Part shown: in pieces, positions 11,171 to 23,716 of the stretch | Position numbering within the stretch: the first letter of the stretch is position 1 | Layout: every line of letters starts with the position of its first letter | NCBI RefSeq assembly: GCF_011745365.1 | Contig: NW_024468909.1 | Coordinates: forward strand, 5,332,001-5,396,000 | DNA: 64,000 nt | DNA from: Cryphonectria parasitica EP155 | Taxonomy: Eukaryota > Ascomycota > Sordariomycetes > Diaporthales > Cryphonectriaceae | Direction of reading: 5' to 3' | The notes under the pieces: model-generated | Seen by the model: the letters and a program-made list of their open reading frames with translations, nothing else | Databases searched by the model: none | Told to the model about the DNA's origin: nothing | Program-made: the position numbers and the translations under genes

Positions 11171-11770
11171 GGCCCTCTCGGTCCTTCTTCTGCTCCGGCT
11201 TCACACTGGGCATCCCTCATCTCATCGCCCATTTTCTCTTCGTCCTCTTCCTCACAGCCTCGACCACAACACTTTCACTGACGGACCACGTGCGACAGGG
11301 AGGAAAGTAAAATCACAATAGGCTCTCCGCACTACAATCTACAACACTCCCCCATCAGCAGCCCAAATACGTGCCCTTTTCCGACGCCCGCACCAAGCGC
11401 AACCCTCCCCCCTTTCCTCCTTGCCCACCCTGCCCTGATATTTTGTCCTTCCATGCATGTTCCCTCGTCTTTCCACAATCTCAACCTCCACATTTACACA
11501 TGACACTAAATGCAGGTGCACCAGACGATCCTACTCACACGATACTTCGGAAGTAGGTACGTCGTAAGGGGTATGGGGAGAAGGGAAAGGTGGGGGGAGA
11601 AGGAGGAGGGGGGGGGTGTCCGCGGTAAGAGGGACAGGCTTGGGTGGAGCCAGGAAGGGGGAAGGAGGTGCTGATGTGGATAGTACCTCTGGTTTCCTTC
11701 GTCTTCCCTCGGTGTGACGGGGTTTTCACACGGTCAAAGGAGGGGTCGATTATGTAGTGGCATGGTCTCG

Positions 11771-11795
11771 TGTGTTGTGTTGTGTTGTGTTGTGT
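11771..11795. repeat. (TGTGT)5 pentanucleotide tandem repeat
   Basis: Five perfect copies of TGTGT directly in tandem. Confidence 0.85.
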
Positions 11796-12513
11796 CGCGA
11801 TGTGCTTGCTCCTGCTGAGAGATATCTGACTCTCTGCTGTGTGATGGATGTCTGGATGTAGGTATGTGCCTTACTACACTAGTCGTATATGGGATTTTAC
11901 ACTTACAATTATACACACCCTCCCCCCCCCCCCCACATCTCACTCTCTCATATACATAAAGCGAGATCCAAAGAGTCAGACAAGGCAAGGGTCTAGAAAA
12001 CAGGGTGGTGTAATTTGGTGATGGTGTAAATGGTGGTCACCGCCGAAGTGGATTTTCGGGGTTCAAAGACACGGTAGACGGGCATACATCGGATCGGGAG
12101 AAGACCTTGAGGGGGGGGCGGGGGGCGGCAAAGTATCCCAGTCCCCTCCTCCCCCCCTCGTTGGGTGTGCGAGCGGGTAAAGAAAGAAGAGGTTGGGGGT
12201 ATTGTAGAGAAAAGGGACCATCGGCTCACTGACTGACTGATGGATGGTCTAGTACTTTGACGTGGGGGTTTCTGTTGCGGCTTGAGGCCGGGAAAAAAAA
12301 AGTTTGACGATAGTTTGACGTCGAGGAAAGGGGCGGGGCAGTAAGCGAGGGAGGACATGAATGGGCCCATTTTTGGGTCATGTATGGTCAGCCACTCAGC
12401 AGCGTGATATCTCATGTCGCTTTTCAGTAGTCCGTTATGGTTATGACTACCCAGAAAGACCCTACCATGGGAGATGAGGACGAAGCACGATGTCTTAGGA
12501 AGGGAAGAGCCGC

Positions 12514-12530
12514 GGGGGGGGGGGGGGGGG
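12514..12530. repeat. Poly-G run (17)
   Basis: Longest G homopolymer in the window. Confidence 0.85.
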
Positions 12531-14025
12531 AAGGTTCTGTCCAAGATACTATAGCGACGTTACCGTGCTATTGACGCTTCACCTCTTCGGATATGGAACA
12601 GGGTGAAGGAGGAAGGAGGATGAGGAGGAGCAGCAAATCCAGGTGGGATGGAGAGAGATAGTGTTCTGAGGTGAGCTGTCGTGTATACCACAAGATATAT
12701 CCGAGTCTGACATGGGTTTCCAACGCGCGCGACGTAGGTGAGCGCTAGGACTACCAAGTCATATGTGTGGATCACTTCCCAAGGTGAGCAAGTCCTCGGA
12801 GAAGCAACAACCTCGTAGCACAAAAGGCCAGAAATGGTTGGTCCACCAGGCAGAATACAGGGTCCTTTGAGAACGAGTAGCCACGGACCTCAGGGCCAGC
12901 CCTGCCCCTCTGCAAGCCTCTGGCACTTTGGTCTCGACGTCGAGAGCAGTGATCAGCTCGATCACACCACACGCATACGTAGTGAGAGGTGTTGATCAGA
13001 CAGGTGCCTTGAAAGTCTGTTGCCCCCCTCCCCCCTGCTCTCTCTCTTTCTCTCTCTTCATACATGCATGATATCTTGATGCCTGAGACTGCTGGCTCTG
13101 CTGAAAGGTGAGAGGATTTCCCCTCCCCTCCCCCCTTCCTGGAACGTTACTGCATATCTCTTCTGCAAGTCACCCACACCAAGTCAAAGGCTGCAAGCTG
13201 CAGCCAGATCTCTGCTAGTTCAGGTGATGGATGCTCGAGCCAACAGACTGTCACATCGCATTTGCTGCGCCGCCTGGTCAGGACTGGCTGGCCAAGTGGC
13301 AGCACAGGAGATGATCACAGCCAGATGTGGTGGAGGCAGACGCGTCTGCCTCTTCTCAAAAGGCCTACACACCTGCACCTATACACACATACTCACACAC
13401 ACACATTTTGGATGATCCCGTCATAAAAGGGTGAGAAAAAGGATCACCCCGAGCGATCTGCCAGGTTCGCACTGGCTACACGGCTCGTCACGCAAGCCGT
13501 GGCAATTATAGTTCCTTTGTGCAGACCTGTGGTTTACAGCAGGAAGGCAGAGCAGATGTAGGATATCTGTGAACCGGTCAGCTTTCTCTCTGTTGATTCA
13601 GCAGCTTGCTTGGACTTCTTCATTGGGAGGAGCCAGAACCGGTCCACACTTGTCATGTTTCGTTGGTGTTGCTATTACCATACTATGCAATATGGGTCGC
13701 TGTGATCGCCTCTACCCGATAGGAACACTTCGTTTCTAGCCGATGCTGCGGGATTCTTGGTCTAGCAATCTGGAAATCATCTTGTTCGAGCCAGGCAAAG
13801 CACCCATACCAAGTATGGGCGGACCTCTTCGATCTCGCTGCCCCCCACCTCCCTCTCTCTCACAAAATGCAAGTCATGGCGACAGAACGCAGGCGCTGCA
13901 GCAAATTTGCCCATCTTCCGTCGGCCGAACTCTGCCTTATCGCTGCAGCCTGCAACTTTTGGGAGAAAACTCGTTCGAACTCCATGGGAAGACGGATTGC
14001 CGTGAATCTCGTGATGGGTAGCGAT

Positions 14026-14034
14026 GGTGTGTGT

Positions 14035-14069
<35 letters not shown>
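14026..14069. repeat. (GT)n microsatellite
   Basis: About 20 GT units with a single interruption (GTACGT) near 14034. Of the Z-DNA-forming alternating purine-pyrimidine type. Confidence 0.9.
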
Positions 14070-14073
<4 letters not shown>

Positions 14074-15388
14074 AGCTTTCACGTACCTGACTTTGTTCGC
14101 CCCTGTCGATGGTGACCCATACAGCGCGCGCTTGATCAGCATGAATGGATTTCATGCAGTCGGTCAGGCGGCCGTGTGTCCACCGCAATACAAAATTAAC
14201 TGCTCGTAAAGTTGGAAGTTGGCGCAAGGTACCGGGCAAAAAAGGCCAAAAGTCCCCCACCCTTGTCGCGCCGCCTTCATCTGCCGTCGGCCCAACCCTT
14301 CGGCTTTGCCCACCCGAGACGTCGGTGAGGACGGTGGGAAAATAAAGAAAAGAAAAGAACTTTTGCGGAACCTGCCCCCCTCCTCCCGGTCTCCATCCTC
14401 CACAATTACAGTAGTGATCTTGCCTGCCTAAGAGCATTATGACGAGAGGGCAGTCCAACATCGTTTTTGAGGCAGATAATTCATCAGCCCAGTGTTACGC
14501 CAGCACAGCTGCACCTCGGGCGGCGCGTTGTCAGTTGTCAGGTTTCCCAGGTTCTCCTCGCCTAGGTACGTGCAGGATTTGTCACACCACCTTGGCGCGC
14601 GAACCGAACCACCCAGCGTACAATGCGGAGAACGAGCCCATTTTCTCCTGTATTTCATGTAAATTTAGTGAATAAAGTAAGCCATAGTTCTAAGGACTAA
14701 TGGTGGATGGCGCTTTCACATGTTTGCTTAGCCCCTGGGAAAAGAGGCCCACCGAGGGCCGCCCCCGGTCTGTGACCGGTGGATACTATAGATAGTACGC
14801 GACCATCGACAAGTGACTGGAAAATGCACCGCGCTCGGCGGTTTCGAACAAGGCGAAAGCCACAACAATAAAACTTAGGCCTGTTCAACTTGGAAACCCT
14901 CGCCGTCGGTGAGTTTTGCGTACCGTAGCCATGTCTCTGCAGCTCAGTTGGATCCTACAGGAAGCCGAGCGCTGTCCGAGGGCCGTCCGTGGGTGACCGT
15001 GGGGCACTGTTGCAAGCGTCCGTCCGGAACTTTCCAGCTCGTCTCACACGGCTGACGGCCCGGTTGGTCTGTTGGAAAAGTACTCGACTATGATATATCC
15101 TTTTCCTTCCTTCTCTTATATTATGTGAATTCAAGTGTGGCTGCAAGCTCCCCCAGCAAGTCGAGGCGTTGGTCCGCTGATCTCGGTTGTGTAACCGCGA
15201 ACAGTCTCAGCTGGACAGATCCGGTGGCCATAGAAACAAGTGTCATTTATAACTCAAGCTGATCCATTGGGCATTGACAACCTCGTATTGCCGAATTCTT
15301 ACAAGTCACCTTTTCGAAACTCATCAGCCAGCCAGCATAGAAGCGCCGGAGCACATACACCGGCTCGACGCGAGCCGGCGGTCCTTTT

Positions 15389-15408
15389 CTCTCTCTCTCT
15401 CTCTCTCT
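15389..15408. repeat. (CT)n microsatellite
   Basis: About 10 CT units. Confidence 0.8.
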
Positions 15409-15620
15409 TCCCCGCCCCTTATGACAGGTCGAGGTGAGCTGTCAGCTTCGTCAGCTGCTGGAAAGGTATTTTCTTCTTCTTTGTATATGACACGGATTAT
15501 GAGAGCCGAGAGGCCGCTGCTTGGGCCCAAGAAAAGATGTGTGATGCGGCAAGGCGTCAGTAAGGGTTGAATGCACATCAGACTGGGCCGCTGTTGTTGC
15601 TTTGTGCAGTGCCAGATATA

Positions 15621-15640
15621 GCATGGCATGGCATGGCATA
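15621..15640. repeat. (GCATG)n pentanucleotide tandem repeat
   Basis: Nearly four copies of GCATG in tandem; the last copy is degenerate (GCATA). Confidence 0.75.
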
Positions 15641-18600
15641 GCACGTCTTTAGCCTCAAGGGAAGGTCAACCGACCGCTCCAGCCACACAATTGCCGCAAG
15701 GGTGGATGGATATGGGGAGTGCAGCACGTACAGCTCTTGACCTGGGTACAGGGCAGATGGAGGCGTCTGAGGACGACCCCCACGCCCAAGGGGGCTCAAT
15801 CCTCGCCAGCTGCACCTCTGTCGTCCTGCCGCATCGCAAGCGAGGTCCATGGGCCGCCCTATCATTTTCAGCGTCAGCCAACAAGTCGGGTCGGGTCCAG
15901 TCTGGTCCAGTCTGGTCTCGTCTCTCCGACGGTAGTCAGTTGTGCTGTGCCTGCTCAGTGTGAGGCAGGACGTGACCCAGAGTGATGTCATGCAGGGTCG
16001 GTACTGGAACAGCTATATCGAGTGAGCACACGAGGTTGGAATTCCAGGGTCCCCGATACCCCGAGTGAGAGTCCCCAGGGTCCACTCCAGGCCATCTCGC
16101 CTTCCGATCATAGCAAGAAGCCACTTTGGTTATTGTCAACAATCTTGTTATCACGAGAATGGCTGTGCTATCCAGGCGGAATGCAATCATCATACTGCCT
16201 CCAAGCAAGCACCACCGTCGCTGAGTGATGTGCACGAGCCAGTGGAAGCCTTGCCTCCAGCCTCGCCAGTGGGGGTTCGACTGCGGGGCGCGCGCGGCTG
16301 CAGGAAGCCACCAGCCCGTCCGCGGGCTCCGCCCTCGATAGGTGTTCCAGTGGGCCACTCCGGCCGCATGGTGGCTAACGCCAGGTCTCGAGAGCGTGTC
16401 ATACCTCTGTTGCTTTACGAGTGATGAGGCCTTAACGTATGCTGGACTTCATTCGTTCCACTGTTTTGTTGTCATTTCTTAGAAGTCTTTCTCATGGTGA
16501 GAATAGAACTTGAGCAAAGGAGGAAAATGAGCTCATCGCCTGGGGCGACATGAGAAGACAATCTCGAGGGATGAGGTTGAAGCACACAGCCCGATTGGTG
16601 GGAACGCTCCCCTGCACTGACCCAGCATTGGCATAGCGTGCAGATTGCAACGTTCCATTCTTGACACCAGTTTGATACTCACTAGCCAAGGAAAGCGGAT
16701 GGTTGGACCCGCGGACTGTTCGTTTCTGCAACAATTCTGAACTAGTAAAGTACCACAGTACCATGGTCGAGGCTAGGATTCCATCAGATCATCGGAAAGA
16801 TCTCGTGAAATTTTGCCGGAAAGCCCTACCAGTGCACAGTCAAAACAAAAAAGATGACCAGAAAAAGGGAGGGAAAAAACCCACTCTCGTCTGGTCACAC
16901 ACTTACCTATGTGGATCATTATACCATAGGAGTCTATAGCAGTCTCGGCTCCGTTCAGCCCGGCATTTACTCAGCAGGTGACAGGGTGGGAGCACTGTAC
17001 TTTACCGTACTGCGCACACTGTAGTATGTGCGTGAAAGTCTGTGGGCCGTTGTTACAATGTTTTTGTGGGTGCTGGACGACTACAGGAATTGCAACTCGC
17101 AGCAGCGCGCAGCCTGCTCGGCCGAGTCGGAAAGGTGAAAGACAAGAGACAGGGAGAGACAGGGAGAGAGAGGCAGAGAAAAGAATAGAGTAGACGGAGA
17201 GAGCCGGCCAGGCATATCGTCCGCACAACCTGGGCTAACTGTCGTCGTCTTCTCACCAGCAGTGAAAAGCGGGGCTGGATCTGGTTAGCAGCGCGAGACA
17301 GCAAGAAGCTCAATCGATAATCCCTCCTCTTGTGAGATCAGAACATAGATAGTACGCCTTCTTTGTGTTGTGCTTTGCTGGATGTGGCTTGCAGTTGGTC
17401 ACGTCACCACGCAACAAACAAGCTATTCGTCCGCCCGCAGCGGACGGACTAAGATGCAGGATGGTGCGGGCCAGGAGCTGACGATTGGTGGGGACTCAAG
17501 CGAACAGGCCTCTTCGCGCAGTCACAAGAGCGGGATGGCGCGGTACTGAGCGTCAGTGTGCGTCTCTGGTCGGCGGGAGAAGTGGGTGTGAAGCAGGCTT
17601 CTGTGCCAGCTTCTGAGTCGTCTCCGAATCGTTCTAGCGTGTGAGGCGAGGGGTTAAGTTGAAAGGCGGTCCGCTGCAACCCGCTTTGCTCGGTGGAGAA
17701 CCACGGGCAGCCCCCAGCAAACAACAGATCATGGACAGTGAGGAATGATAGCTCGTCGTATGGTAGACTTACTCGACAAAAGACAGCTTGCCCGTCTACT
17801 ATTCCTGGTGAAAACGTCATGACAAAAAAGCAGCTTGAACCACAAGCGCGTTGTGGCAAGTCTGAAGGCGAAAGAGATTCTTGGTAGCAGCGTGCAACAT
17901 ATTGCTGTAGACGGCCGCCACGCCAGACTTGCAAAGGAGGGGAGATGGGGAAAGGAGGGGGGGGAGGGGGGAAGACGGGTAAATCTTCAGGGTCCTGGTG
18001 GTCGAGCCACCGGTTCCCAAGCTTTCAGCAGCATAACATGACTGGTTACCCGAGGTAATGGTGTCCACACACGGGTGTTGAAACAGGCCCTTCTCTGCTC
18101 AAGGGTGACGCAACCTGGACGCCATGCAGCAAGAGACTGACGCACGATTTCGTAAAGACATCAAGCACGGCGAACAGAAAGTCGCAGATCAGACAAGAGA
18201 GAGCCTGGATATGGTGCAGTTCGGTGCCCGATGATGTTATCCACCCCCCTGGTCGTAGGGACGAGGACGAGGAAACGAGAGCCTGTAACAAGCTGCAGGT
18301 GGGCCTTCAGGACGAGGATCTCTTGAGGTCGGCACCTGTCGTCGTCAGCGAGAGCAGTAGCAGCAGCAGCCGCAGCAGAATCTGGACGTAAAAGGAGTTG
18401 TCTGCTGGCGAAATTCCAGAAGGAAGACCAGGAGAGCCGAGAATGAGCGCGCTGCTCGAGTCTGCAAGAAAAGGGGGGGTCCCATGAGGGCCGTCGTCGA
18501 ATAGGTGGTGGGGCGTGCAGGAGTCAAGACGTCAAATGATGTCGAGAGGGTCCTCAAACGACATCGATATTGTGCTACAAAGGGGTCGATCAATTCTTGG

Positions 18601-21448
18601 GGAGACGATGCTCCGGGACGTGGTTGCTTGATGGGGTGGCTGAGCTGCTGATGGTGGTGCTGGTGGTGGTGGTGTGCATTGTCTTCATTTCAAGATGGGC
18701 CGAATAGGCGCTGTACAATTATGACACTACGGGCTTCGTAGGCTACATAGCAAAAGACGCGTGCGCACTGCATGGAGGGGGAAAGAGCGAAGGGGCTCTA
18801 GAAGACGGGTCCGCCATCCATGCTATTATGGAAAAGAAGGCACGAAGGCTAGGGTGGTAGGAAGGCAAGTAGGGAGTCTGGGAGGGTACTGGGTATGCAC
18901 TCTGGCACTATAGCGCTATGGCGCCAGTACATCCGTGTACTGTAGGGCCTCACACCCCTGACCGTTGGCCCTAGGCTTTTAGGCCCTCTTGGCATCTGGG
19001 ACTTACGCACCTGTCTCGCCTTACCAAGAGATGCGGCCAAGGCGGGCTGCATAGCTTCGCCCACCCTCAACACGCCCTAACCAGCTACCTCGATGTTTAA
19101 CGTCGCCTCCAGGCCACCTTCTGACGTCCACAAGCCCCAAAAAGAACTTCACATTGAAGACTGGCCTGTCATGCCTGTGGTCCCTTTTTGCCGTCATCGT
19201 TGTTTTCCCCATAGAATAGGCCATGACGTCGAAAGAGCCGCCTCTCAGGACTCGCAGCAAAACAGCATACAGCTTCGTTCAACAATTGGGTGTGCATCAT
19301 GGTATGCTAACCTGAAGGAGGTACAGTACCTATGACCACTGCTACTACATCTATTACTACAAATAGTATCATGGAATTGCGGCACTTGCTGAGGGCCGAG
19401 GGTCGATAATGGGTCGACGGTCGATAATGGGTGGCGGCCCATGGAATCCCCAGATTCAGGACGACCCAGGGCCTCCCTTCTTTTTTCTTGAGGAGGGGGG
19501 CCTCGTATGGGACCTAGACGCAACCACGGGCAACCACGGAAATTACGTCTCGCCAAGTCGGCACGTATCAAGATGCACCACGCTACTACTGCCCGACAAG
19601 ATCGTCGGTCAAGCACTGCCTCATCTCGGATTATGCCAGTCCCCATCACCACGAGTAAAGGAGAGTGCGCTGCTCAAAAGAAGGGAACGAAGTAGAAGAA
19701 ATAACAAGAGAAAAAGAAGAAGAAAACCAACTAGACCGATCTGAAGAGGCCTCAGCCTTTCGCAAAACCCGGACCAGGGCATTTCAAATGCCGGTGGCTG
19801 ATGCGGTTCGGCGCCCTACAGCCTACAGACAATCAGCCAGCCTGGAACTTGGTCACACTGCAGGCCAGGCTGCCAGGCTGTCAGGCTAGGAGCTGAGAGA
19901 CGCAGGCTCAGCGCCCTCCCCCAAGGAGACAATTTGGTGCGCAGCTCAACTGCACGTCGCATCGTACAATCACCACGCGAGGACAAAATTGGGCCGCCAA
20001 GGCTGGCAGGATGATCGACACAGCACCCTCGCTTGGTTCCGGCCCGCCTAACCTACCATTCTGGACGCATCGCATCTCCGTTCGACCCCCGCATTTGCCC
20101 TCATCACAAGTCATCAACATTGTGAACGAGAGACGCCCTCAGCACTGCCGACAAAACCAGGGCTTTCACTGCCTTGCGAGACGCAACATCCCACGGAGCC
20201 TGTCCAGCCGCCAGACGCTTGCTAGTGCAGCAGCGTCGGCTTCCTGACCCCCTTCGGGTTTAGCAAGCTGTGTTGCGAGGGGGGGCCACAGATGGGTGGG
20301 GGAGAGGGGGGACCCCAGTGGGAGGGGGTTAGCCCACCCTCCCCCTCAAAGGTCCCGTGCCGCCAGTGGCTAAGCCGGCGCTCTGCGGCAACGGTCATGG
20401 AAGCATTCGAAGCCCGATCGAAGGGTCTCGTCATGGATCCTGTCTGTCTACTCTCAGCCAATCCAAGCGTCCAGCGACATGTTAACGCCTCACCGAGACC
20501 AAGAAAGTGTTCAGGCCACAAGAAGCACAGACAGCTACTACTACACTAGTCCGTTCATCTTGCACGTTATGATATCGGGAACACGGAGGCAACAATGTGC
20601 TGCAATACGCGCGGTCTCGTCCGTGAGAATTGAGTATCAGGCAGGTCCAAGTCTAGCTGCTGGCCGCTGCGGGTTTGTCGCAGTGCCATTCGGGGCTTAA
20701 TCAACCTGGGTCAACAAAAAAAAAAGTTGGTGCATCGAAGGTGGCTCGTCCGCTTGGCGCTCGAAGGGAGGGCCCCTTTGCTGCAGCTCTGCAACAAGAC
20801 GTCATGTTCTGGTTCTTTCGTTGCTCAAGACCTACATGCCTCTATCGAGTTCCAGGCACCTTGACCACCAGAAAACAATGCCACCCCACGCAAGGAGACT
20901 TTCACGGGTCATCTGCCGGCAAGATCTGGCACCTATCATTTGCAGCTTCAGGATACATGATGACGGCAGCGCCAAGTCACGGACGAATCTGGGTTCACGC
21001 TCGTCCTTCCCTTTCCCCCCACTCCCCTCTCCTCAGCTTTTCAATATGCTTGCGGCTTTGCAAAATTAGGGAGGGGGGGGGGGCGGCTTTAGACGGTGTC
21101 TGCACAACAATACCAGACCTAAAATATCTCTCGACTCTTGCCTGTCCACAAGAACCTGGGCTGTCAACCCCTCTACAGTGAAACACAAGCCAGTCGATAC
21201 CAAGCTTGGGCCAAGACATCGAAAAAAGATGATAAGCTTTGTGCTCCATATGCCCCATGAGTAAATCCAAAGGGAACATGCTTGTTCTTCAAGAAACCAA
21301 CCCCCATGAAGATGATAGCGGGTAAAGTTGAGTTGGAGCCGGCAATGACGACAAATTGGGTGTTAGACGGCCTTGTTGACCAATGAGAAGACTTGACACG
21401 CCGCAGAATCCTGGCTTGAACCCAGGATTACACCACGTCCACACTGGA

Positions 21449-21453
<5 letters not shown>

Positions 21454-21495
<42 letters not shown>
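21454..21495. repeat. (CT)n microsatellite, about 21 units
   Basis: The longest perfect dinucleotide run of the 14-kb gene-free region. Confidence 0.9.
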
Positions 21496-21497
<2 letters not shown>

Positions 21498-23716
21498 TTT
21501 ACTCTCCTCTTGACAGCCAGCAAAAGAGAGCTATGCAAGCCACACTATCACGACACCCTGCGCTACAGCTGGTTGAATCGTGGGCCATATCAATATCGTA
21601 CGACTTATGAAAGATATGCGAACAAACTTATGCATGATGGAGTGGGCTTCTAATGGAATCTCGAATGTCCGGAGCAAGCTGCTACCGCTGCCCTGAGCGT
21701 CTGACAGATCTAATCCTGGGCGGGGGCCGCGCAGGTCCTCAACCCTGGTCTCGTACAGATATTGTGATTAGTTGATCTAGCCGTGATGACGGTTCCCCCG
21801 CCGTGGCCGACCCTGGCTCGTACGGCCAGGGCAAGCTCTTCATTCCTCCCGGCGCTTCTACCGCGCCGTTACACACACTACACGAGAAGCTATGGAGAAC
21901 AGGACCACCGGACCAGCCCAGGTTGAGTAAAAGCAAGCTCAACGCCAAACCTCTCTCATGCCTCTCTCTTTCGCTGTGCGACAAGGACCCCAGCCTTCTG
22001 CAAAGAATAACAAGAGGGCTGAGTGACCGAGTGCCTGAGCGTCTTCGTACCTGTCATCTCATCTCTAGTCTCACCAGTCGGCGGACGTGCTTCAACCCCC
22101 GCTTTTCAACATATTATGGGCACCTGTCTCGCTCGAACCTCGTCTGCCCTGGAGCAGCCGGCAACCCCCCAATCAGCGCCTGGCAACCTCATCCTTCCGC
22201 GCCAATGTCGGCGGGCCTCCCTCCCCTGGCCGCAGGGATCGTCCGCACCTCCGTTCGACCTGCTGCAAGTCAAAAAGGTTGTTCGGTCGCTCTCATTCGT
22301 GCGAGTGGGGTCAACAAGAGATCGATGCAGGTGGACCCCTCAGCAGCACCGCGGTCGTTGATCCCCCTGCCTTCACGGATGACCACCGTGATCCGCTAAC
22401 CTAAAATCCGGCACCCCACTCGTCAAGTCTTCCTTGTACTCCGTACCATAGTACTCTCGACCGAAGGCACCCCCTCCCCTTGTATGCAGCCTGCGATGTG
22501 CAGATGCGCTTGCGGTCCTGTGCTGCACACTGGCTGCGGTGGATCGGTTCTACCTCGCTCGCTCGTGAACTCACTTCACACAACGGCACCTCTTGCTCCC
22601 ATGTGCAATTAGCATCAGGCTGGCTGTGCTGGCTGGCCCCTCTTCCTCCTCCTCCTCCTCCTCCCACTACCATTGCCTCGGACTGGTCTCACTCAGACAT
22701 ATGTCCAGGACACACAATTTACATGAAATTCTGCTTGTCACAAGTGGTTTTTTTGGTTTTTTTTTTTGACCAAAGCCGAGGTTTTACCCTCTCGTCGACA
22801 AAAGTGCGGTACATCGAGTCCGCCCCTCCTCCTACGCATACGTGGGCCGTTTCGCCTCCTCTCTCGGTCTGCTCTCCATCTCTCATACCAAGAAATGGAG
22901 CAGTGGCACTCACACGAGATAAAATGACCGGCCGGCTGTGGTGATGCTGCGTTATCCGACACGGGTTTTCTGAGGAGGGAGTGGCCCCGGGGCGGGGAGG
23001 GGCAGCAGTCCAGGTCTCCATTCTCGAATCCTCACGCCCAAGTGTGAAGACAGAGAGACAGACAGTCTCGATGAACAGGCCAGACCACACAAGAGACAGG
23101 GCTCCCGGCCACCACCCCTCCACCATCCGCGCATCCTTGGTGGTGGCCGCAACCCACACACCCCTCGGGTCTCAGCAACCTTTGCCTCCACTTGTACCTC
23201 GCGCGCAGGATGAATCCCTGCCCCGATAAGTGATGAGGGGGACCCATGTACCTACATAGTACATGTAGCCTACCTTTGGCGTCCCGTAAAGGATGCCATC
23301 TTTTGTGGAGGGGATGCAACTCGTCTCTATGACCTATGGCTCTTTTAGTACTACCCAGAGAGGGACTTCGCCTACCTACTTGATGGACCTCACGCCCATC
23401 TTCTCTCGCTTCAATATTTTCTTGCCATACTGCCTTGCATCTTCCCATCACTTGGACGAGTTTTGCCATGACAGCCTTTCTTCCATATTAACTCCCATTT
23501 ACCCAACCACTCCCCTTCAACCCTGAGCGTTGACGCCGCCACCTCTCCTTGACCACCTTCAACAAACAATATCCGGTTGACGGTACCTTCTGATCCCTCC
23601 AACAAAGTCTCCTCTTCTCCTCTGGGCTCTTGCACACAATCATCCTTGCCACATTCTTCCTGCAACCTTCGGAGGATCTGGTTCTTTTCTCTTTCCACTC
23701 TTGCAACCTTGTCAAA

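Larger units (their letters stand above)
9666..23716. other. 14-kb region without a supportable gene, upstream of the Zn2Cys6 regulator
   Basis: Both strands were read. Open frames are mostly under 130 codons; the largest are about 168-198 codons (20675-21181, 21803-22399). They overlap one another in several frames and show no domain, signal peptide or codon bias. The sequence is moderately GC-rich and unique-looking rather than an obvious transposon: no terminal repeats or reverse-transcriptase or transposase motifs. It is studded with microsatellites and poly-G/C runs. Likely contents are the peroxidase 3' UTR, long cis-regulatory DNA or leader of the regulator, and perhaps non-coding transcripts. 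I recognise no tRNA or 5S rRNA by eye, which is not exhaustive. Confidence 0.55.

Noticed and set aside
14580..14640. Possible tRNA (GGTTCGGTTCGC on the minus strand)
   Set aside because: T-arm-like words only. No matching acceptor, D or anticodon stems could be drawn.
20675..21181. 168-codon plus-strand open frame
   Set aside because: No domain or secretion signal, ends in repetitive G-run DNA; not supportable.
21803..22399. 198-codon plus-strand open frame in the 14-kb desert
   Set aside because: Other frames over the same DNA are equally open (22023-22361, 22087-22404) and the peptide resembles no protein.
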